Assembly: GCF_965228935.1 (NCBI RefSeq)
Contig: NZ_OZ245846.1
Coordinates: 4,898,001 to 4,962,000 of the forward strand
Length of the DNA stretch: 64,000 bases
Source of the DNA: Ulvibacterium sp965228935
Lineage (GTDB): Bacteria > Bacteroidota > Bacteroidia > Flavobacteriales > Flavobacteriaceae
Direction: 5' to 3'
This document shows positions 1-8,295 of the stretch, piece after piece. Position 1 is the stretch's first letter. Each line of letters begins with the position of its first letter. Position numbers and translations under genes: made by a program. Below the pieces are notes generated by a model. That model was not told the origin of the DNA and searched no databases. It worked only from the letters and a program-made list of their open reading frames with translations.

Positions 1-831
1 AACAAAGATGCTCCTTTTTTTGCCTATTTATCCTTTTACACGGTACACCTGCCGCTACAGGCAAAACCCGAAAAAGTAAAAAAGTATACCCGAAAGTTCT
101 CGGAAATGTTTACCGACGAAGAACCATTTTCCCAGGAAGAAGGAACATTTTACAAACATAGACAAAATAGGCCGCAGTATGCCGCCATGATCGAAAGCAT
201 GGATGAAAATGTAGGCCGCTTGTTGCAGTGCCTCGAAGAAAATAAGCTGACCGAAAATACCATCATTGTATTTACCTCGGATAATGGGGGCATGGCAACG
301 AGCAATGCCATGGAACATATTCCCACCACCAACCTACCCTTAAGAGTCGGAAAAGGTTACCTATATGAAGGGGGAATACGGGAACCGCTTATTATTAAAT
401 GGCCGAAACGGATTCAGGAAGGTTCCTCTTCCCATTTTTCGGTAAACAGTACGGATTTGTACCCCACACTGCTGGATATGGCTGGTTTGGATTTGATACC
501 TCATCAACATAGGGACGGTGTTACCCTTAAACCCATATTGGAGGGCAACGATCAAAAAACGAGACCCATTTTCTGGCATTTTCCACATTATAGCGGTGGC
601 TTGGGAGGTCGCCCTTCCGGAGCGGTACGCCTAGGGGATTACAAACTCATAGAGTTCTATGAGGATATGAATGTTGAGCTGTACAACATCCGCAAGGATA
701 TTGGGGAACAAAATGATCTATCCAAGGAAGCACCTGAAAAAGTAAAACAGCTCGTTGATTTATTGCATCATTGGAGAGTAGAGGTCGGTGCCCAAATGCC
801 ACATCCTAACCCACACTTTGAACAACCATAA
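1..831 (+). CDS. Sulfatase, C-terminal part (5' end outside window)
   Basis: The reading frame is open from the first base, so the start and the formylglycine motif (CxPxR) lie upstream of the window. The visible part is the second half of a type I sulfatase. It has the metal-site block FTSDNGG, the following GKGYLYEGGIREP stretch with a conserved lysine, and the C-terminal subdomain ending NPHFEQP. Such enzymes hydrolyse sulfate esters, here probably on an algal polysaccharide, given the fucosidase-like genes directly downstream on the same strand. The family is clear; the substrate is inferred from context only. Confidence 0.9.
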   Translation, partial: NKDAPFFAYLSFYTVHLPLQAKPEKVKKYTRKFSEMFTDEEPFSQEEGTFYKHRQNRPQYAAMIESMDENVGRLLQCLEENKLTENTIIVFTSDNGGMATSNAMEHIPTTNLPLRVGKGYLYEGGIREPLIIKWPKRIQEGSSSHFSVNSTDLYPTLLDMAGLDLIPHQHRDGVTLKPILEGNDQKTRPIFWHFPHYSGGLGGRPSGAVRLGDYKLIEFYEDMNVELYNIRKDIGEQNDLSKEAPEKVKQLVDLLHHWRVEVGAQMPHPNPHFEQP

Positions 832-954
832 ATCCATCTACTTGGTGATAGCAAAAAAGGAAATAAAAGAAGCCAGGAATTACCTAATGTACCCATTTCA
901 AATGGAAAACATAACGAATATTTTCTGGAACATAAATCTAAATTCGATGAAAAG

Positions 955-2376
955 ATGAATGACAATAGACGTGATTTTATCAAAAAGGCGGGAATGGCCT
1001 CGGCATTTTCCTTGCTCCCCGCAAGTGGCATTTTCGCCAATGGCATACGTAGAAATGAAAAAAAGGGTATCCCCATACCCACCAAGGCCCAACAAATGTG
1101 GCAGGACCTTGAGATAGGTGTCATATTCTGTTTGGATTTAGGTGTACTCGCTGGGGATTATTCCCCAAATAATTATTCAAAAAAGGTGTTTGACCCACAA
1201 TCCTACAACCCATCAAAATTGGACACCGATCAATGGGTCAGGGCCGCAAAAGCGGCGGGCGCCAAGTATGCCATTTTTACCGGTACCCATTTCAATGGCT
1301 TCATGCAATGGCAGAGCGATCTGTACCCGTACGGGCTAAAACAATCCCCCTGGCGTGATGGTAAGGGTGATATTTTCGGTGATTTTGTGGCCTCTTGCCG
1401 TAAGGAAGATATCGAACCCGGGATTTTTATAAGCACCTGCCGAAATTTTTACCATGGTGTTTTGGAGAATTACGTGGATTGGGGAAGTGGAAAAGGAACG
1501 GAAAAACAAAGGATATTCAACCGCATGGCGGAAAAAATGACGGAAGAAATCTGTTCAAAGTATGGGGAACTGGTACAGATCTGGTATGATTCCGGGGTCA
1601 AGCTGCCGCATGAAGGAGGGCCCGACGTACTGCCCATTTTTGAAAAGTACCAGCCCAATTCCATATTCTACAACGCTTCCAGAAGAAGCGATTATCGTTG
1701 GGTGGGCAACGAGGATGGGTATGCGCGTTACCCATGCTGGGCCACAATGCCCGCAGCTGATAATGAATCGCACACCGGTGACAGTTGGAAACCTTTGCTC
1801 GAAACCGGGGATCCCAATGGGGAAATTTGGTCTCCAGCCATGGTGGATGTCCCCTTACGGGGATCGAACGGTATCCATAACTGGTTTTGGAACCCCGATC
1901 AGGAACACGGTGTGCATAGTACCAAAAAACTCGTGGAAATGTATTATAACTCCGTAGGTCGAAATAGCAATTTTGTCATGGGTGCCGTGATTACTCCGGA
2001 AGGGCTTGTTCCCGACCTGGATATGGATAGATTCAAAGAATTTGGTGACGAAATAGAGCGGAGGTTTTCCGACCCACTGGCCACTTCCTCAGATTCAGGG
2101 AAACGGTTAGAGATGAATGCCCTGGGCAAACAAAAGGTAAATCAGGTGGTGCTCATGGAAGATATTTCCAAAGGGGAGCGTGTACGGCAATTTAGGGTCG
2201 AGGGAAAAACAGATAAGGGTTGGAAAGTTCTGGCCGAGGGAAGTTGCATAGGACATAAGTATATTGCCCGATTTGATGAGATGGAGGTGTCATCGATTAA
2301 GCTCGAGGTCATGGAAAGTATAGCCAATCCCATTATAAGGGAGTTCGCAATGTATCATTATTGTGGAATAAAATGA
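955..2376 (+). CDS. GH29-type alpha-L-fucosidase-like protein, copy A
   Basis: A 473-residue exported glycosidase. The N-terminus carries a twin-arginine signal (NRRDFIKKAG, then a hydrophobic stretch to about residue 29). The GH29 barrel follows: motif THFNGF at 111-116 stands where typical enzymes have KHHDGF, and IWYDSG at 209-214 carries the expected nucleophile Asp212. The C-terminal 120 residues look like the usual beta-sandwich. Oddly, residue 59 is Cys at the place of the substrate-binding His of the HWG motif, which copy B keeps. It lies 124 bp after the sulfatase. GH29 enzymes release alpha-L-fucose, but the altered pocket makes the exact substrate uncertain. Confidence 0.85.
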   Translation: MNDNRRDFIKKAGMASAFSLLPASGIFANGIRRNEKKGIPIPTKAQQMWQDLEIGVIFCLDLGVLAGDYSPNNYSKKVFDPQSYNPSKLDTDQWVRAAKAAGAKYAIFTGTHFNGFMQWQSDLYPYGLKQSPWRDGKGDIFGDFVASCRKEDIEPGIFISTCRNFYHGVLENYVDWGSGKGTEKQRIFNRMAEKMTEEICSKYGELVQIWYDSGVKLPHEGGPDVLPIFEKYQPNSIFYNASRRSDYRWVGNEDGYARYPCWATMPAADNESHTGDSWKPLLETGDPNGEIWSPAMVDVPLRGSNGIHNWFWNPDQEHGVHSTKKLVEMYYNSVGRNSNFVMGAVITPEGLVPDLDMDRFKEFGDEIERRFSDPLATSSDSGKRLEMNALGKQKVNQVVLMEDISKGERVRQFRVEGKTDKGWKVLAEGSCIGHKYIARFDEMEVSSIKLEVMESIANPIIREFAMYHYCGIK

Positions 2377-2461
2377 AACATTCATGGACTTACGGGATGT
2401 ACCCATATAAAATGGAAAGCGTAGCGAATACTCTAAAACGCAAATCTAAAATCGATGAAAG

Positions 2462-3883
2462 ATGAATGACAATAGACGTGGTTTTATCAAAAAAGCGGGA
2501 ATGGCCTCGGCATTTTCCTTGCTCCCCGCAAGTGGCATTTTTGCCAATGGCATACGTACGGATGAAAAAAAGGGTATCCCAATACCCACCAAGGCACAAC
2601 AAATGTGGCAGGATCTTGAGGTAGGCGTTATATTCCATTTGGATATCTCCATACTAGAAGGGGAGTATTCGCCAAACAATTATTCAAAAAAGGTGTTTGA
2701 CCCACAATCCTACAACCCATCAAAATTGGACACCGATCAATGGGTCAGGGCCGCAAAAGCGGCGGGTGCCAAGTATGCCATTTTTACCGGTACCCATTTC
2801 AACGGCTTCATGCAATGGCAGAGCGATCTTTACCCGTACGGCCTAAAACAATCCCCCTGGCGTGATGGTAAGGGTGATATCTTTGGTGATTTTGTGGCCT
2901 CTTGCCGTAAGGAAGGTATCGAACCCGGGATTTATATAAGTACCTGTAGAAATTTCTACCAGTGTGTTTTGGAGAATTATGTGGATTGGGGAAGTGGAAA
3001 AGGAACCGAAAAGCAAGGGATATTCAACCGCGTGGCGGAAAAAATGACGGAGGAAATCTGTTCAAAGTATGGAGAACTGGTACAGATCTGGTATGATTCC
3101 GGGGTTAAGCTGCCCCATGAAGGAGGGCCCGACGTACTGCCCATTTTTGAAAAATACCAGCCCAATTCCATATTCTACAATTCGTCCAAAAGAAGCGATT
3201 ATCGTTGGGTGGGCAATGAAGATGGGTATGCGCGTTACCCATGCTGGGCCACAATGCCAGCAGCGGACAATGAATCGCATACCGGTGATCGTTGGAAACC
3301 TTTGCTCGACACAGGGGATCCCAATGGGGAAATCTGGTCTCCCGCCATGGTCGACATCCCATTACGGGGGGCAAACGGTGTCCATAACTGGTTTTGGAAC
3401 CCCAATGAGGAACACGGTGTCCATAGTACCAAAAAACTCGTGGAAATGTATTATAACTCCGTGGGTCGAAACAGCAACTTTGTCATAGGTGCCGTAATTA
3501 CTCCGGAAGGGCTTGTTCCCGACCTGGATGTGGCTAGACTCAAGGAGTTTGGTGACGAAATAGAGCGGAGGTTTTCCAATCCTTTGGTCACTTCTTCAGG
3601 TTCAGGGAAACGGTTGGACATAAACGCTTTGGACAAACAAAAGGTAAATCAGGTGGTGCTCACGGAAGATATTTCCAAAGGGGAGCGTGTACGGCAATTT
3701 AGGGTTGAGGGAAAAACAGCTAAGGGTTGGAAAGTACTGGCCGAAGGAAGTTGTATAGGACACAAGTATATTGCCCGATTTGATGAGGTTGAAGTGTCAT
3801 CGATCAAGCTCGAAGTCACGGAAAGCATAGCCAATCCCATCATAAGGGAGTTCTCAATATATCATTATTGTGGAATGCAATAA
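2462..3883 (+). CDS. GH29-type alpha-L-fucosidase-like protein, copy B
   Basis: This is a tandem paralogue of the preceding gene with the same length (473 aa) and about 43 substitutions by eye, roughly 91% identity. The Tat-type signal (NRRGFIKKAG), THFNGF motif and nucleophile Asp212 are all kept. Residue 59 is His (GVIFHLD), the residue expected in the GH29 HWG motif, where copy A has Cys. Seven of the substitutions fall within residues 54-68, so the two copies differ most around the predicted sugar pocket. It probably acts with the sulfatase and downstream glycosidase on sulfated fucose-containing glycan. Confidence 0.87.
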   Translation: MNDNRRGFIKKAGMASAFSLLPASGIFANGIRTDEKKGIPIPTKAQQMWQDLEVGVIFHLDISILEGEYSPNNYSKKVFDPQSYNPSKLDTDQWVRAAKAAGAKYAIFTGTHFNGFMQWQSDLYPYGLKQSPWRDGKGDIFGDFVASCRKEGIEPGIYISTCRNFYQCVLENYVDWGSGKGTEKQGIFNRVAEKMTEEICSKYGELVQIWYDSGVKLPHEGGPDVLPIFEKYQPNSIFYNSSKRSDYRWVGNEDGYARYPCWATMPAADNESHTGDRWKPLLDTGDPNGEIWSPAMVDIPLRGANGVHNWFWNPNEEHGVHSTKKLVEMYYNSVGRNSNFVIGAVITPEGLVPDLDVARLKEFGDEIERRFSNPLVTSSGSGKRLDINALDKQKVNQVVLTEDISKGERVRQFRVEGKTAKGWKVLAEGSCIGHKYIARFDEVEVSSIKLEVTESIANPIIREFSIYHYCGMQ

Positions 3884-3960
3884 AGACAGTGTTGGGCATT
3901 TTGTTGGTTTTGTCCATGGATAACTCAGGTAATTAACGAAGATCAATTGGAATCTTTACT

Positions 3961-5622
3961 ATGAATTTGGAACGTACAGTTTTACTAGGGTTAATTTTAA
4001 TTGTTAGCGGTAAAGTCCTTAATGCCCAAATAACAGAACGGGAACGTCCGGCCCAATGGGAAAACTTGGCATACGGCGGACGGTTTATGGATCGCTTTTT
4101 AGCGATACCTCCCGTGGGTAAATTGACCGAAACGGTCTGGGGCACCAAGGAGGTGATTCCAAGATACGTGGACAACGGTATCGAGGATTCCCAATGGTCC
4201 TATTGGGGTGGAAATATGCTAAAGGGAGACGATGGCAACTACCACCTTTTTGTATGTAGGTGGCGCGAAGATTCCCAAAAAGGACATATGGAGTGGATCA
4301 ATTCCGAGGTGGTCCACGCCATCTCGGAAACCTCTTTTGGTCCCTTTAAGGTAAAGGAAACCATAGGGCCGGGGCATAATCCGGAAGCCTTCCGACTAAA
4401 GGATGGACGGTATGTAATCTACGTCATAGACGGCCGTTATGTTTCAGACGCTATAAATGGTCCCTGGAAATATGGAAAATTTGAATTTGATACCAGGGAC
4501 AGGCCCATTATAGAAGGCTTGTCCAACCTCAGTTTTGCGCAACGAGAAGACGGCTCCTATATCATGGTCTGCAGAGGGGGCGGTATCTGGTTTAGTAAAG
4601 ATGGGCTTTCCCCCTATTACCAAATAACGGATAAGCGGGTATATCCGCCTGTGGAAGGGCGCTTTGAAGACCCTGTGATCTGGCGCACCAACATACAGTA
4701 TCATATGATCGTGAATGATTGGTTGGGTAGAATCGCCTACTATTCGCGCTCTAAAAATGGGGTGCATTGGAAAGTGGAACCAGGTGAAGCATATTTACCG
4801 GGAATAACCCAATATACCGATGGGACCCAGGAGGATTGGTTCAAATATGAACGACTCAAAGTTTTGCAGGACCATTTGGGTAGGGCGACCCAAGCCAATT
4901 TTGCCGTAATCGATACCATTAAATGGAATGATCTGAGCAATGATAGACACAGTTCTAAAAACATCACCATCCCCTTGACCGTGGGCAGGCAATTGCAGAT
5001 ACTGAACCGCAAAAAAATCAATGCCGGTACAAAAATTATCAGGGTAAACATAAAGGCGGAAGAAGGGTTTGACCCGCATACCGATATGGATATCAACTCC
5101 CTCCGTTTCGGAGCATCGGAAGAGGTCAACTTTGGTCGCGGCAGTGGGGTCAAAAAAACGCGGAAAAGAGGGAAGGACCTCATGGTTACCTTTGACGGGA
5201 AAGGCCATGGCATTACCGATACCAATTTTGTGGGTAAGCTATTGGGCAAATCCTCAAAAGGGAAATTACTTTTCGGGTATGCCCGTTTGCCAAAAATGAA
5301 CTATTCAGAACCTGTTTTGTCCGCCAGCATGCCCAAGCTAATATCCAAAGAAAATGGAGAAGAATTAGTGATTGAAGTTCAGAATTTTGGACAGGTGTCT
5401 TCCAAAAGATCCAAAATTGTAGTCCAGTACTTTGAAGGGGACATAGAACGGCTAACAATATCTGGGAAGGTACCCAGGCTAAAACCTTTTCAGAGAGAAA
5501 CCATACCCCACGGTTACCACAAAACGTTTAAAAAAGGAAAAAAATATACGATCAAAATAAGTCTTTATCATCCACAGATGAAATCTGTACATTTTGAAAA
5601 AAAGGGCGTCCCTTTTGAATGA
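3961..5622 (+). CDS. Secreted beta-propeller glycoside hydrolase (GH43/GH117-like)
   Basis: A 553-residue protein with an N-terminal signal peptide (about 1-23, ending NAQ). Residues 75-330 show repeated short blades typical of five-bladed propeller glycosidases: WGGNMLKGDDGNYHLFVCRW, GHNPEAFRL, GRYVIYVIDGRYV and FEDPVIW. Acidic residues sit in the places used for catalysis in the GH43/GH32/GH117 clans. The last 200 residues look like a beta-sandwich appendage. It lies 77 bp after the second fucosidase and is probably part of the same polysaccharide locus. I could not assign an exact family. Confidence 0.7.
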   Translation: MNLERTVLLGLILIVSGKVLNAQITERERPAQWENLAYGGRFMDRFLAIPPVGKLTETVWGTKEVIPRYVDNGIEDSQWSYWGGNMLKGDDGNYHLFVCRWREDSQKGHMEWINSEVVHAISETSFGPFKVKETIGPGHNPEAFRLKDGRYVIYVIDGRYVSDAINGPWKYGKFEFDTRDRPIIEGLSNLSFAQREDGSYIMVCRGGGIWFSKDGLSPYYQITDKRVYPPVEGRFEDPVIWRTNIQYHMIVNDWLGRIAYYSRSKNGVHWKVEPGEAYLPGITQYTDGTQEDWFKYERLKVLQDHLGRATQANFAVIDTIKWNDLSNDRHSSKNITIPLTVGRQLQILNRKKINAGTKIIRVNIKAEEGFDPHTDMDINSLRFGASEEVNFGRGSGVKKTRKRGKDLMVTFDGKGHGITDTNFVGKLLGKSSKGKLLFGYARLPKMNYSEPVLSASMPKLISKENGEELVIEVQNFGQVSSKRSKIVVQYFEGDIERLTISGKVPRLKPFQRETIPHGYHKTFKKGKKYTIKISLYHPQMKSVHFEKKGVPFE

Positions 5623-5772
5623 AGTGATTTATTCTTTTTGGATTTGTAGTACAGGCCATTGTAGGTCTGCAATACCAAATGATTTGTTTAAAACTGAAAG
5701 AATCAAGGGAGAAGCCTTAGAGAAAGGCACAGGACATAGGATACATAATCTAACCATAAATGCAAATTGAGA

Positions 5773-7005
5773 ATGATGAAATATGAGAACAGCCCAATAA
5801 AACAACCGCATTCAACAACAAAAAAGACAACATCTTTATTCCTATTATGTTTTTTGTTATCCGGTTCTTTCTGCTTTTCACAAGACTGGACGCCCAATAC
5901 CGATACAGCCCTGTATGAACAAGCAATGGCCGAAGTAGAATGGATAGAACCGTTCTCTAAATTTCTTGAGCTGGAAAAGTCAATTATTACAACGCCATCA
6001 CCAGACTATTATCAAGCCAGGTGGGCATTCATCAAAGATGTCTATTATGACAATCCCCATGTAAGCGACCCAAATAAGCCCCTGGACAAGTTTATCTTAT
6101 TTTGTACCGAGAACAACCTTTTAGGAGCGCAAAAAGAAGAGTTTATAAAAGCGGCAAAAATACTGGGATACGAATTGATTACGGATAAAACTGCATTCGA
6201 AGCGCCTCTAGGAGGGTATAGGGAGCATCTGAATATGGCCTATGTATATCATAATGGTTATCCGCAAAACCTGGATCTTTTTGTTCCAAATACGGCTGTT
6301 GAAGCACCGGTACCTTGTATAATCTTTATTCACGGAGGGGGTTGGGCCGTGCATAAACGTGCATGGCTTGAAGGTTTCGCAAGATATACGGCATCAAAAG
6401 GTTATGCGGCGGCTACTATAGATTACAGATTGTTACATGCGATAGAATCACCCTTGGAATGTGTATATGATGCCAAGGCTGCCGTTCGATGGGTACGGGC
6501 CAATGCGAAAAAATATCATATAGACCCTAAAAAAATTGGTGTTTCCGGGGGTTCCGCTGGAGCTCACCTTGCAGCCATACTGGCTACTACCGGTAATGAA
6601 ACTGATTTGGAAGGTAGTACGGGCAACCTACATGTATCCAGTAAGGTACAGGCAGCCGTAGGGTTGGCAACCCCCGCTTTGACCGGAAAAAGGTTTTCAT
6701 GGCCGTGGATGAAGGGTGAAAAACCCAAATGGTTTGATAAAATATCCCCGTATCGCTACATTAGTGAAGATGATGCTCCTATGAAATTTATACACGGAAG
6801 CGAGGACAATGCCGTAGTACCCGACGATGCGAAGGATCTATACGAAGCCTATAAAAAGAAAGGTCTGTTTACCGAATTGGAAATTATTGAAGGTCAAGGA
6901 CATGTATTCTATAAGAACCAAGAAACCGCAGAAAAAGTTCTCGATTTCATGAAGAGGGTATTCGAAGATGATGGTTTAAACAAAACTAAAGCAAAAAGAG
7001 ACTAA
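5773..7005 (+). CDS. Secreted alpha/beta hydrolase, BD-FAE-type esterase
   Basis: About 410 residues. The frame is open from a TTG at 5767, but the ATG at 5773 (or 5776) is the more likely start. A hydrophobic signal segment (TSLFLLCFLLSGSFCFSQ) follows a polar n-region. The oxyanion motif HGGGW, nucleophile elbow GVSGGSAGAH, acid region (HGSEDNAVVPDD) and final His (GQGHVFY) give a full esterase/lipase triad of the HSL/feruloyl-esterase type. A helical insert of about 100 residues precedes the hydrolase domain. It probably removes acyl groups from the polysaccharide handled by the upstream genes. Confidence 0.83.
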   Translation: MMKYENSPIKQPHSTTKKTTSLFLLCFLLSGSFCFSQDWTPNTDTALYEQAMAEVEWIEPFSKFLELEKSIITTPSPDYYQARWAFIKDVYYDNPHVSDPNKPLDKFILFCTENNLLGAQKEEFIKAAKILGYELITDKTAFEAPLGGYREHLNMAYVYHNGYPQNLDLFVPNTAVEAPVPCIIFIHGGGWAVHKRAWLEGFARYTASKGYAAATIDYRLLHAIESPLECVYDAKAAVRWVRANAKKYHIDPKKIGVSGGSAGAHLAAILATTGNETDLEGSTGNLHVSSKVQAAVGLATPALTGKRFSWPWMKGEKPKWFDKISPYRYISEDDAPMKFIHGSEDNAVVPDDAKDLYEAYKKKGLFTELEIIEGQGHVFYKNQETAEKVLDFMKRVFEDDGLNKTKAKRD

Positions 7006-7049
7006 ATACCGCTCAGCTCCATGAACTAAAAAAAGGATTAGGACATGGC

Positions 7050-8249
7050 TTAAATCTTAAGCCGGATATTTCTTTTTTCCAATAGCCTTACCAGTAGTAT
7101 AATGACCAGGGAAAAAAGAAGCGATTTTACAATACCCATGAAACCATCGGACAGAAATTCTGGCCATTGAAAACCGACCAGTACGATGGTGGGATAGATA
7201 AAATAAGGCATGAGGTAGCAAGTCAACGTACTGGTGCCTGCAGCCTTAATGGGATCTGCCCATTTGGAATACCCCCACCAATCCACCAAAATGTAGAGTA
7301 AAACATAGGAAAGCAAGTTTATCCCGATACAAATGGCCGTCCAAGAGGGTGTGGCCAAAATTTTTGATATAGGGAAGGCCGGCCGAATCCAGAATCCAAA
7401 GAGGATAAAGAGGCCACTGGCCAGGGCAACAAGACTTAAAAATTGAGATATTCTCTTTCCCGCCTTTTTTGACTTCAAATAAAATACCGTACACAACAGG
7501 CCCGCCATGACCAACACATGATTGGATGCACTAATGACCAATTTAAAGCTCGGAAGGGATTCAAAATGGTTGTTTTCCTGTATGTTCATGAACAAGAGCA
7601 AGAGAAAGATCGGTACCCAGTAGATAACCCTTTTTCGGATAACTAAGTAGAGTAACCCGTTCAACAGATAAGCCCATCCGATAAGGCCTAAAATCCCCCA
7701 CCATCGCGGTCGCATCCAATTTATATCTTCTAATGCCCCACCCCTGTAAATCCAGGCTAAATAGATAAGGATCAACAGGCCCAATGCCTGTAATCCCCAA
7801 ACCAACGCTTTCCGCAAATTGGGCAATCTCTTGTAGTCCAACCAGATCAAAAAGATAGCGGTGGCCATAAGAATTTGCCATATGTTTTTATCCAATCCAG
7901 TGGCTTCCTCATTGATTACCCCGTAATTGACCATATAAAAACCCATGACCAGGAGGGCAATCGTTCTCATAAGAATATGGCCGAGGATGGCGGTGTTGGT
8001 TTCCTTCCTTTTAAACCGTACATCAATGGCCAGCGGAATGGACAGGCCTACGATAAACAAAAAAAGTGGAAAAATTACATCCGAAAATCCCATACCGTCC
8101 TCCTCGGCCAAGGTGTGCTCCAACCATTTTGGAACCCCGGTAAGCGACCACAGATCGTTGACAAAAATCATCAGGAACATGGTCAAGGCGCGTAGCACAT
8201 CGATGGTCCTGATGCGAAGGTTCGGTGATGCCGTGCCGGTGTTTTTCAT
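7050..8249 (-). CDS. NagX-like/DUF5009 acyltransferase-type membrane protein
   Basis: A 399-residue polytopic inner-membrane protein with about ten hydrophobic segments. The start IRTIDVLRALTMFLMIFVND and the later FPLFLFIVGLSIPLA match the heparan-alpha-glucosaminide acetyltransferase-like (COG4299/DUF5009) family. Related proteins are often called NagX and occur next to N-acetylglucosamine genes. It is the last gene of a six-gene minus-strand run that also encodes an amino-sugar-type GH9/deacetylase, a kinase and a transporter. A role in handling acetylated amino sugars is inferred; activity cannot be shown from sequence. Confidence 0.8.
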   Translation of the reverse strand: MKNTGTASPNLRIRTIDVLRALTMFLMIFVNDLWSLTGVPKWLEHTLAEEDGMGFSDVIFPLFLFIVGLSIPLAIDVRFKRKETNTAILGHILMRTIALLVMGFYMVNYGVINEEATGLDKNIWQILMATAIFLIWLDYKRLPNLRKALVWGLQALGLLILIYLAWIYRGGALEDINWMRPRWWGILGLIGWAYLLNGLLYLVIRKRVIYWVPIFLLLLFMNIQENNHFESLPSFKLVISASNHVLVMAGLLCTVFYLKSKKAGKRISQFLSLVALASGLFILFGFWIRPAFPISKILATPSWTAICIGINLLSYVLLYILVDWWGYSKWADPIKAAGTSTLTCYLMPYFIYPTIVLVGFQWPEFLSDGFMGIVKSLLFSLVIILLVRLLEKRNIRLKI

Positions 8250-8295
8250 TTCTCGGTTTTTGTTGCGCTACCCTTTTTTGGATCGAGCCAATACT

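Larger units (their letters stand above)
885..3883 (+). repeat. Tandem gene duplication, about 1.5 kb unit
   Basis: The two GH29 genes and their leaders form a direct duplication. The similarity begins before the start codons: the string ATGTACCCAT occurs at 887 and again at 2397, followed by matching but diverged leader sequence down to a shared GATGAATGACAATAGACG start context. The units are offset by 1507 bp at the genes and 1510 bp at the left end, so there is a 3-nt indel in the leader. Long stretches are identical at the base level, which points to a recent duplication. Confidence 0.9.

Noticed and set aside
885..3883. Assembly error as the cause of the tandem fucosidase copies
   Set aside because: The copies differ at many scattered positions and in a clustered pocket region, so they are true paralogues.
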